Shown: in pieces, positions 44,450 to 53,374 of the stretch
How positions within the stretch are numbered: the first letter of the stretch is position 1
How the letters are laid out: the number at the start of each line of letters is the position of its first letter
NCBI GenBank assembly: GCA_037127255.1
Contig: JBANSL010000014.1
Span: 70,105,646-70,169,645 of the forward strand
DNA: 64,000 bases
Origin: Persicaria tinctoria
Taxonomy: Eukaryota > Streptophyta > Magnoliopsida > Caryophyllales > Polygonaceae
Direction: 5' to 3'
The notes under the pieces: model-generated
Told to the model about the DNA's origin: nothing
The model's database searches: none
The model's input: only the letters and a program-made list of their open reading frames with translations
Program-made: the position numbers and the translations under genes

Positions 44450-45225
44450 ACGTAGATGATGTCTTCAATCTCGGCGCTTGTACAACAAACATGTACACCT
44501 TACTTCATATCTCCCATTATAATATGATATGACATCAAACATTTAGTGGTATGCACTTCATTGTTTACAGAGTTGAGGGTCAACACAAGGTTCTCAAGGA
44601 GGCACTGCACTCATCGACTGGTGACTTTCGCATCGTGATTGATGCAATCCATAGAGTCAACAATTGTCAACTGCATGAGCTGCAAACTACTTTGGAGATC
44701 GACCGCTTCAAATGGCCAACGACGGCGTATAAAGTCAACCTTTTTTATGAGGTAAAGACTTTAATCTCCAAAAAGTGCTTCGACTATTTGTACAAGTTGT
44801 GGCAGGATGTCGTAAACCAAAACATTCCTCCGGAATGCACGGATCGACATTGGAGGGTTTGTTACGGGATCCCTTGTGTCCATGAGATTCAGGCATACGT
44901 CAATTCCGGTACTCCGATACCTGCTGAGGACATCCACCCGTTCTGGATGGATTAGTCATGGACTGACATCGATGACACCCCACTACCGTATGAGTTATCA
45001 TCTTCATACACGACTTCCAACAATCTATGCGACGATGAGCTCCACCTACCCTCATCTGCAAGCGTCCGATCGAAAAGGAGGCCTCGGGGGTCAAGGAATG
45101 CCTGTAGAACCAACCCGTTGCCATACGAGGAGTTAAGGGAAATATTTGAGAGAGAAGAAGCACGTGCTACTTGAAATGCTGCTCGACATCGTCCACAAGC
45201 GACCTCAGCTCGACATGGACGTGAT
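44450..45225 (+). pseudogene. MULE transposase, C-terminal part
   Basis: From 44560 the frame reads RVEGQHKVLKEALHSSTGDF, the typical MULE segment after the catalytic core. It continues FKWPTTAYKVNLFYEVKTL and the SWIM-like end CYGIPCVHEIQ with IPAEDIHPFW. TAG at 44953-44955 interrupts it; beyond it DIDDTPLPYELSSS and PLPYEELREIFEREEA follow in frame. The DDE core is largely absent between 44240 and 44450, where only FNLGACTTN remains. The protein would cut and join the element ends. Confidence 0.8.
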
Positions 45226-45935
45226 GATGTGTTCGGAGTGTTCAACTGGGGTCGAAACAACGTTGATCCCTTCATGCTCGGACATATTGAGGGTGTGAGG
45301 GACACTATTGAAGATGGTCATTGTGGTTACCGTGCTTTGGCGTCATTGACATCACCGATCGGCGAGTATGCTTTCCCGGAACTCAAAACGTTTTTATGCA
45401 ATCACTTGGAGGATCACGCCGATCTCTACGCCGGTTGTTATATGGGAGGGTACCCATTCCAGCAGTTCGTCGACAACCAGAGATGGGCGGGACCTGTGCA
45501 TGGTGATAGGAGACGGTGGATAGAGCTACTCATCATGGGTTTAGTATTTGTAACGGTATATCAGATTCCTCTCATCGTCCTAGCTTAGCATCATCCGTTC
45601 ACATGTCTCCCCATGACCTCGCCGACACCTGCTAACAACTCTCAATCCGCAACCCTTGGTTTAGCCTGCATCGGAAACCAAGACTATTTTGCAGCGGTAC
45701 GACTTCAAACGTCTTATATTTTTACCTATTTTACTTTTCATCTATATGTCAATACTCTAACTCTAATTTTCCGTCCTCATAGGTCTGGTTGCGTCCTAAC
45801 GCTCCTATTCCGCCGCCTGCGCCAGAATGGGTCGCACATCATCATCCGAGCATCGAAGGATGGGATGCTTCTTTTCAAGCTCGGTTTGACAGATTTCGAG
45901 CCTTACGTGTTGAATCTGGTCGCCCTTTACACTTT
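45226..45935 (+). pseudogene. OTU-type cysteine protease, broken
   Basis: DDVFGVFNWGRNNVDPFM leads into DTIEDGHCGYRALASL, the OTU active-site block with Asp and Cys. It is followed by ELKTFLCNHLEDHADLY and RRRWIELLIMGLVF. A stop in the next stretch and a probable intron (45698-45782) precede VWLRPNAPIPPPAPEWVAHH and FQARFDRFRAL, matching the tail of OTU proteins associated with MULEs. OTU proteases remove ubiquitin; why transposons carry one is not known to me. Catalytic His is expected near ACIGNQDYF. Confidence 0.75.
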
Positions 45936-46817
45936 GCCTAGATTTTATTCCACCAGTTTATTACAATTATGGATGTAAACCATTTTTCCCGTTCTTTGTA
46001 ACATTATTCGCATATTATTCGAATGAAAACCTTAACAATTATTGTTTTCAATTTAATTATCAATTAAACTCACTAATGCTCGAAATGACTTAGACCCTAA
46101 ATCATAAACCTCCAATAGCTAAACCCTTTAATTTCTTTCAATTAACCCTACAAAACCCTCGGTGAACCCTAAACCCTAGTTTGCTAACGACGTGCACAGT
46201 TCCACACTTGTACGTTAATAAGGACGTGCAAATCCTTAATAATCATTTGCGGTGTATCTAACTGAGATGAATTTAACTTGGTTACTAGACTCAAAATAAA
46301 ATAATATAGAAAATTTATGTCCTTAGAAAACAAACTACTCATTTCTGTAATATCTTTGAATGAAGAGGATTATTGTTACAAATCTCATGACAAATTTGGA
46401 AAATACGATTTGGTTGCATTAATACGGTAATATGCTAATAAAGTTGTTGAAAAGAGTCAAATTACTTACACTCTATCGTTATATGCAAAACAAATAAAAG
46501 AAATTTCAAAAAGGCAAGGGGTTAAATAATTCAAGTTTAATTTATACTTTTTTAAGACCTTTTTGGACAAGAAAACACCTAGAAACGAGTGGTAGAAAAG
46601 GAGAAATAGGTTAGTTATGTTAAATTATACGGAGAATTATTTATATACTAGCCTCTTTTTTATAATAATCGGGAGGGCTAACGGGTGGTTAAATGAGTCG
46701 GGTAATGGGTGGAAAGTATATCACCCATCACCCGGTTTTTTTCCAGGTTTTCACCCTAATAATCGGGTCGAGTGGATCGAATGAGTCGGTCAGCTGATTT
46801 CCAGCCCTAGCCGCTCT

Positions 46818-47770
46818 TGACGTCTTCATTCTTCCCTGTCCGCCTTCCACTCTTTCTGTTCCAGTTCGGCCCTCCTTCCGAACAGCAGTTCCCTGTCCGA
46901 CTAGAAAAAATGAGGAAGGAGAAGAACAGCTTCCAGTTTGGCCCTCCTTCCGAGCCGCGCCGGTGAACAGCAGCAGCAGTAGGCGACCCTCATCCTGTTC
47001 TGTTCACCGTCGTTGCCTCGTTGGGCTGTCTCACTCACAGGTAATCTGAAATCTCGTGTCACGTCGTTCCTCATTCTCATTCATGTACAGGCGATTGAGA
47101 AGGCTTGTAGAGTTAACTCTTTTCCCATTGATAAATCTGAGAGATTCCTGGAATTTGAGTAATCTGAAATCTGTAATCTGTCATGTGGTTATAATGCTCT
47201 ATTGCCGTTTGAGAAGTCTGAAATCCTATACCAGGAGTTCATTGCCAATTTGAAATGCTATACTGTTAAATTGTTAAATTCATTGAACTGATTAATTATT
47301 GAATTTAACAAATTCAAGTTGTGATTTTACAATGACACAGGCGGACATTTGCTGCGATTTTTGGCTTGCATTTGTCATTCGATTGCAAGTGCATTTTTCA
47401 TTTGATTTTTGGCTTGTACTGCTACAGTTTGTTTGCTGCGATTTGTGTGCCCTGTACCATATGAAATTCTTGTGCGTTTGCCCTGTACAATCTGAAATTC
47501 GATTGCTATATGTGCTGATTTTTGTTTGGTTTCTATTTCTCTTGCTTTGTTTGAGATGTCTTTCGTTCAATCGCGATGAATTTGCTAGTTGTGCTATATG
47601 CCCGGTACAATCTCCATCTGTTTTTTCAACGGATTTGTGCAGCTGATTTTTCATGTGTTTGTTGCTATGTTTTTGGAGTTTGTATGCTGGTTTTACAGTT
47701 GATAAATGTCTCTTTAATTGCTGATTTTTATGGGTTTTCGATTGGTTTTGCAGCTGCATACTCGGGCTAG
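46818..47770. other. distal hAT part and leader-like DNA, no gene
   Basis: 46830-47040 repeats CAGTTCGGCCCTCCTTCCGA at about 46863 and 46935 and is related to the GC-rich interior of the 19.6-kb hAT. 47040-47753 is T-rich with GTAATCTGAAATCT at the left and TTTTGCAG at the right, like a 5'-UTR intron, either of the lost hAT gene or of the carrier gene downstream. Confidence 0.4.
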
Positions 47771-47870
47771 GGGGTGATATTTGATATCATGAAATTCATT
47801 CCAAATAGCATATATTAGATTTGATATACTGATATCTTGATATCTAGATATCAATACCAAACGACCACCC
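47771..47870. mobile_element. short GATATC-type MITE next to the carrier start codon
   Basis: Its right end GATATCAATACCAAACGACCACCC matches the ends of the MITE at 5289-5592, and the interior has the same GATATC pattern. The left end is shortened (GGGGTGATATTTGATATC). The ATG at 47875 lies 4 bp beyond. Confidence 0.7.
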
Positions 47871-47874
47871 ATCC

Positions 47875-50012
47875 ATGGCTTCCCCTCAAAACCCTAGCCC
47901 GGACCAGAATCCGAATCCGACCCACACTCCGAAACTATCGGGGCCTTCGATTCCACCCTATATGAAAGCTGTCTCTGGCTCCATTGGAGGGGTAATGGAG
48001 GCTTGCTGTCTCCAGCCGATCGACGTCATTAAGACTCGTCTCCAGCTTGACAGGTCAGGCAACTACAAGGGGATCTTCCATTGTGGCTCCAATGTGGTCC
48101 GAACCGAAAGGGTTCGGTCTCTCTGGAAGGGCCTTACCCCTTTCGCTACCCATCTCACTTTAAAGTACACCCTTCGTATGGGCTCCAATGCCCTTTTCCA
48201 AGGCGCCTTTAAGAACAACGACACTGACAAGATTAGCCATGAGGCTCGATTTATCTCCGGCTTCGGGGCTGGCGTCCTTGAAGCACTTGTTATTGTCACC
48301 CCTTTCGAGGTCAGTCCCTGATTTGCTTCCCCTTCTAAATTGGATCTTTGTTTTTGTATTGTATTATGGAGACTCTGGTTTTGCTTTAACTAATCAATTT
48401 GGATCCCTTTTACATCTTGTTTTACATCTTTTGATTGCTCCGGAACATAGGGATTTAAGAGTATTTTACCGACTTGATTCACGTTACAATAGTTATTTTT
48501 TATGTTCTGGTTAGTTAAAGGAGGGCACAAAAATAGTGGAAGTTGTTGTTGTGATAGGGAAAAACAGGAAGCTTCACTCGATTAAACTCTCCTCGAAATC
48601 TCAAGTACAAATTCTAAGATTATATTCCACTTCTTAATTAATACTTCACCTCTCTATGCTAGGAGCTTCTCAATTGCCTCTTCATTTTGGTCCACCCTCT
48701 CCAATACTCTGGAGCCTTCACATTGTCAAACCAATATAGATATTGCGCTGGGTTGCATCTCTCTATTCTAGACTATTTCTAGTCCAATGTGGCAGCCCAA
48801 TAATATGAAAATATGAATTAAATTCCAAGTCTGGATTTCCATACTGAAAATTAGCTTGATTGGAAGCTGTTCAGATCCTGTGTCAAAATGTGCTTGTATC
48901 CGAGCCTAAAACTGATTGCGATAGTGTTCATGAAACTGCATTCTAAGAGGGTTGCTTGATTCAATGTGCAAGACGTCTTGCAACACTTGATTTTGTAGTA
49001 GCACAATGCTCAGCTGATTCTTAAAGAAAGCATTGATGTGTTCCAACCCATGGTGATGCTAATCTCTGTGTCCGCTGATTGGTTTTGGAGGAAAAGGGGA
49101 GGAAATGAAAGGTTTAACTAGAGAAGAGTAGACTGGGGATATATAGGAACCGATTTCACCTTGATCCTTGAGAAACCATTTGATTTCCTGGGTTAAATGA
49201 CTAGAATCAAGTAATAAAGGAGGGTCTATGTCGATTGGGTGTTTATGAGTGATCCAAAAGTGCCATACAATCACACAGTAAATTACTGAAATTCAGTTGA
49301 ATGTGTGTTCAATGTTAAGATCCTGGATGGTAACTACTATGCATTATATGTTAACTTCTTCTGTTGTCTACGTCTCTTTAGTAATTTGTTGAGTCTACTG
49401 CCATGTAGCTGTGAATTCAATTCTGTTTTATAGTAGTGTTATATAAAACTCTTTCCTTTGCTATCATTGGATCAGGTTGTAAAAATTAGGCTACAACAGC
49501 AAAGAGGATTGAGCACTGAGCTTCTCAAGTACAAAGGTCCCATACATTGTGCTCGCATGATTATACGTGAAGAAGGTATTCTCGGACTGTGGGCAGGAGC
49601 AGCTCCAACAGTAATGCGCAACGGGACAAACCAGGCCGCTATGTTCACTGCCAAGTATGGTTTCGACAAGATGTTGTGGAAAAAGCAAGAGGGTGATGGG
49701 ACAGTTCTATTGCCATGGCAGTCAATGGTATCAGGCTTCCTTGCTGGCACAGCTGGTCCAATCTGCACCGGACCCTTTGATGTTGTGAAAACGAGGCTGA
49801 TGGCTCAGGGTCGGGTTGGGGGTGACCTAAAATACAAGGGCATGGTTCATGCAATTCGAACAATCTTTGCTGAAGAAGGGTTGCTTGCACTGTGGAGGGG
49901 GCTTATCCCCCGGTTGATGAGAATCCCGCCTGGACAAGCCATCATGTGGACTGTTGCTGATCAAATTATAGGCTGGTATGAGAAGAGATACCTGCATAAT
50001 GCGACCCTATAG
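47875..50012 (+). CDS. SFC1: mitochondrial succinate/fumarate carrier
   Basis: Inner-membrane carrier of the MCF family that exchanges succinate for fumarate, linking peroxisomal fatty-acid breakdown to mitochondria. Exons 47875-48309 and 49476-50012, with donor GAG/GTCAGT and acceptor ATCAG/GTTG, give 323 aa (plant homologues are near 310). Three repeats carry QPIDVIKTR (Pro48, Asp50, Lys53), TPFEVVKIR (143-150) and GPFDVVKTR (245-252). The highly conserved stretches IPPYMKAVSGS, CCLQPIDVIKTRLQLDR, PTVMRNGTNQA and RLMRIPPGQAIMW identify the plant SFC1 type. RTERVRSLWKG replaces the usual RTEGVRALWKG, so Arg sits at a position where repeats normally have Gly. I expect a functional gene. Confidence 0.95.
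48310..49475 (+). other. intron of the succinate/fumarate carrier gene
   Basis: 1166 bp between GTCAGT and ATCAG, splitting after the PFE of the second carrier signature. No transposon signature or second gene was recognised inside. Confidence 0.92.
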
Positions 50013-50414
50013 GTAGAGTACCATTTCAATGATAAAAACTCAACTCGTCTATGCTGGTTTTGATTAGACTGCAAGCCCATATTTGAAAAGCATTCAAACT
50101 AAAATCGGTTTTGGCAAAGCATCACGGAAAGCCATGAATCAGATGGTTACTGAAAGCCATGAGCCTTGAGTTCTTGGATTCTTAGCAGTTATGAGGATTG
50201 GTTTTTTTTACCATGGATTTTGAAGTAGTGGCGCTAAGTATGATTGGTGCAGCGGTAATTAAAAGATAATTGAATCTTCTTGCAGGTTTTGTTTGAGATG
50301 CTAGATTTCAGAGAAATGAGCAGACCCTTGTTGAGGCTATTCTTTTTTATTTAAAGATATGCAAATAATGCAACAACAGTGTTCATCGCCAAGGTTCCAT
50401 CCACGACGTGAAAG
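50013..50414. other. 3' flank of the carrier gene
   Basis: Presumed 3' UTR; T-rich, no other feature recognised. Confidence 0.45.
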
Positions 50415-50782
50415 AGATGGTATTCTTGGAAGAAAAATACATGCATACTTGATAAAACTCGGCTACGAGGAAGAGCAGTTTTCTGCCAATGCCCTTGTCG
50501 ACATGTACACGAAGGTGGGAGATCTCGAAGGCTCACTTATCGCCTTTCAACAGATGGTGCAGCCGGACATAGTTTCTTGGAATGTTGTTATTGCAGGCTG
50601 TGTACTCCATGAAGATCATGACTTGGCTTTAGAACTCTTTGATGACATGAAAATTTCTGGGGTGCATCCGAGCTTCTTTACATTATCAAGTGTTCTTAAG
50701 GCGTGTGCAATGACCCATCATCTAGGTCTGGGTAGGCAGTTGCATTCTTCCTTGCTGAAAATGGGCATGAAGCAATATAAAT
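50415..50782 (+). pseudogene. PPR protein fragment
   Basis: About 122 codons: ILGRKIHAYLIKLGYEEEQF, ANALVDMYTKVGDLEGSL, PDIVSWNVVIAGCVLHEDHD, LALELFDDMKISGVHPSFF and LGRQLHSSLLKMGM. These are tandem L, S and P repeats of a plant PPR protein of the PLS class, which bind organellar RNA. It starts mid-protein and stops abruptly at unrelated DNA near 50785, so it is a truncated copy. An ATG at 50359 can be joined to it but adds non-PPR residues. It lies about 400 bp after the carrier gene. Confidence 0.85.
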
Positions 50783-52080
50783 ACGGTAAATACTCAACTC
50801 GATACCATATGAAAAGGATCGAAAAATAGAGACGAAATCGCGTCGCGATTAAAGAAGACGAATTTGAATTTATAAGTCTTCTACAGGTAAAGAATCAACT
50901 CTTAGAGAAGAAGAATCATCGAGTACTGAAATCCCAAGAAGACGAATAGATTGTAAGATGAGCACGAACACGAATTAAAGCACTCCTGACTTCATCAAAC
51001 CTCATCGCGAATAACTTATCCTAATTTGACACCTCATATATTTTTTTTCTCTATATTAATTTCTACTTTTTCTACCTCATCACACTCTCTAGTCTGTATG
51101 GGTGTGCTTGGATTTGTTGCAAAGCAAGGTAATTGAGTCTAGAAAGTGGAGACTTGTTCCTGCAGAAATATTAGGTTCCCTTAGTTTAGAATTTGCTGGT
51201 AAGGTAATGCACTAGGAAAGATGAGTTCGATTGTGCTTTTTATGAAGGGTTCTACTAGGAAAGGATAGGCCATCTCCTCAAGTCTTACCATCTGTTCATC
51301 CATCCTTATTTATGCTGGCTGTTGCTTTAGCTGGTTGTTTTGGTTCTTGGCATTCAATGCTTTTTCTTCCCTCTTTGTATGTAATGTAAGTGATTCTTAG
51401 ACACTTAGCAGTTAAGTGCGCCATCCGACTGGCCTTTGAACTCGGTACTGTTCGTAGGCCTCATAAGCTTTTTGGATTACTTTGCAGCTGACTTTTGCTT
51501 CTTGTTTAGTTGTACAGATAAAGGGCATTGGGGAACTCCTTGAAGGGCTCATTCCGTATTCACAGACAATCTACAAAGAAGCACATTCTTGCTCGATAAC
51601 GCCCTAATAGGCAAGCAAGTCTATGATGGAGCCTCGAACCCAACCAGCAATCGAAGACCCAAAAGATTCTGCCAAGGCTGCTTCTGGTAAGAAGGTTAAC
51701 AAGTCTTCCAAGATGGAGGCTGCTAATGCTATTGCATTGCAAGCATAGAAGCCCCCTTTTTTAGTTCACTTGAGAGCTAATCTATCCTCTGTTGAGTTAC
51801 ATGTATTTTTAGGAAGGCGATTTTGCCCATGAATTTGGTTGTACAACTAGTTTCATATACATCGCAATCAAAAGATACTGTTGCAATGAATTTGATAACT
51901 AATGTAGTTGTGTCTTTCAACTTTCAAGTGCTTCACTTCAAGTTCAGATGGAAGAACAAGATGAATCAAACCTCTTCAAGCCCATGGACAGCCCAACTAG
52001 CCAAGCCCCCTTATCCAACCAACAGTCTGATTTTCTCCCTCATCCGATCATATCAAAATTATGATTTAGGTTAAATCAGC
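50783..52080. other. no gene recognised
   Basis: At about 50800-51050 ACTCGATACCATATG resembles a reverse PBS next to LTR-like DNA. 51311-51418 is the repeat shared with 39906-40010. 51623-51748 encodes a 41-codon frame (KDSAKAASGKKVNKSSKMEA) that looks like a protein C-terminus but is not recognised. Confidence 0.4.
51311..51418. repeat. dispersed repeat, second copy
   Basis: About 85% identical by eye to 39906-40010, with the same orientation. Confidence 0.75.
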
Positions 52081-52559
52081 ATGTTTGGAACCATGAATGA
52101 AAATTCGTATAGATTAGATAGGATAAGTATAATTTTCATTAATAAAATCCTTAATTTAATAAATAAATGAATAATTTTTTTTTTATTGATTTTCCTTTAT
52201 TTTTTTAATCAATAAAATAATGGTAAAAACTTGAGTAGGATTAGGATGAAACGGACCCCAATCCACCACTCGATTCGTGCCTTTAAATTAAATGATCGAA
52301 GATGGTCCGGTCCGTGCCTTTACAAGTAAATCTTAATTTCAAAAAACAAAGTGCGCACTTTGGCTGCTCCAAATGTAGATCTAACAAATTCGCCGGCCCT
52401 AATTTTAAAACAAAGGATCTCGAAGTTGAAGATTCATCCTGAAGACTCCGAATTCGCGTTGCTCCAAATGTAGATCTAACAAATCTACAATCACAGACCC
52501 TAAAAATTAGTAAATTATTAACAAATCTACAAAACGTACCCAGCCCTAAGAGAAAACGA
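52081..52559. other. no gene seen
   Basis: It includes a direct repeat GCTCCAAATGTAGATCTAAC at about 52365 and 52461. Confidence 0.5.
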
Positions 52560-52968
52560 AAAGGAAGGAGGGACGGAGGGATTAGACGAACAAACCTGGT
52601 TCGGCACTTTCGCTGGAAGACGGGTGCTGTTGCTACAGCAGCAAATCTGCAATGTTCGTCACGGGTTCGACTGTAGGACGTCGAGGAAGAGCTTCGCTGC
52701 CGGAAGGAGGGAGAAAGGGGAAGGAGACGGACGACTCGGAAGGAGGGAAGTTGTTACACTGCTGTTCTCACAAGACGGACATGTAAGAGGAATGAAGACG
52801 CGAGCGGCTGAGCGAAGAAACCCTAACTCCTTCTATCTAATAAGACTATAAGGGTATTTTAGTAATTTTCGGTACCGAGCTTCCGAGCTGAGCTCGGGCT
52901 TGGTTCGAGCCTAAAACTATGTACAAGCTCGACTCATTTTTCCCTCTACGAACGAGCTCAAGCCGAGC
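52560..52968 (+). mobile_element. truncated hAT element
   Basis: GGAAGGAGGGAAGTTGTTAC and the run to GAACGAGCTCAAGCCGAGCC match 20580-20870 of the full hAT. The terminal inverted repeat is missing: the sequence switches to NBS-LRR coding DNA at about 52967. Both hAT ends are absent. Confidence 0.82.
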
Positions 52969-53374
52969 CATTGTCCTAATTTGGCAGCACTACCAAGGAA
53001 TGCAACATTGCACTTCGAAGTGCGGGCTCCCTAAACTGTCGAAAATCCCTGATGTTCTCAACTCTATTGCAGGCTGTTTGCAGTATCTTAGAATTTCGAA
53101 GTACGAAGGTTTGAGGGCAATCCCACAAGGAATGCAACATTGCACTTCACTTTTGAGGCTAATCCTAAGCCATTGTCCTAATTTGGCAGCACTACCAAGG
53201 ACTATGCTTGCTCTCAAGTGTCTGCGAGAATTGATTATTGAAGGATGTCCTCAGATAACGCGAAGGTGTGAGAAAAATGCAAGAAGCGACTGGGATCTCA
53301 TCTCTCACATTCCGAGAATCTGCATCGATCATCAAGTCATCCTAAAGGAAGCTCCTCTAGCTCAGCAAGGGTGA
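52968..53374 (+). pseudogene. NBS-LRR disease-resistance gene fragment
   Basis: The frame reads NLAALPRNATLHFEV-like and KYEGLRAIPQGMQHCTSLLRL, ILSHCPNLAALPRTMLALKCL and ELIIEGCPQITRRCEKN, then DWDLISHIPRICID. These are C-terminal leucine-rich repeats and the tail of a CC-NBS-LRR (RGA type) immune receptor. The frame ends at 53374. The start is abutted by the hAT fragment, so it is truncated. A stretch of about 33 bp is duplicated at its left border (see findings). Confidence 0.8.

Larger units (their letters stand above)
41559..46256 (+). mobile_element. decayed Mutator-like element with PMD and OTU
   Basis: Ends TACACCGCAAAT and ATTTGCGGTGTA are inverted. Beyond them both sides repeat ACGACGTGCA and ACGTTAATAAGGACGTGCA-like motifs. 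Between them lie, in order on the plus strand, a plant mobile domain, the C-terminal part of a MULE transposase with its zinc-binding end, and an OTU protease, all with stops. No 9-bp target duplication is visible, and most of the transposase DDE core is missing. It resembles the plant MULEs that carry additional host-like domains. Confidence 0.72.
41232..46809. mobile_element. 5.6-kb element with hAT-type ends inside the hAT copy
   Basis: Ends TAGGGGTGGAAAT and GATTTCCAGCCCTA are inverted repeats. The flanking 8 bp are GCCGCTTT (41224-41231) and GCCGCTCT (46810-46817), one mismatch. Subterminal regions carry ATCGGGTGG and CACCCG motifs (41280-41390 and 46680-46790). The related copy at about 52805 shows the uninterrupted sequence GCCGCTCGCG...TCTTC in reverse. 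No hAT transposase was seen inside; the content is a Mutator-like element. Confidence 0.78.
41023..47050 (-). mobile_element. hAT element, opposite copy, interrupted by a 5.6-kb insertion
   Basis: The left end TAGGGCTTTGTTATCTAAAC and the GAGCTCGGCTC-rich block to 41160 match the reversed right end of the hAT at 19636-20904. TTACTAAAATACCC at about 41167 and TAGGGTTTCTCAGGCTCGGCCGCT up to 41231 match 52800-52880 in reverse. The same homology resumes at 46810 with CTCTTGACGTCTTCATTC. The distal end is not defined; 47050 is an estimate. Confidence 0.72.

Noticed and set aside
47292..47770. Frames of 115-155 codons on both strands before the carrier gene
   Set aside because: T-rich, Cys/Phe-rich on one strand and Lys/Asn/Gln-rich on the other; they look like intron or leader DNA, not protein.
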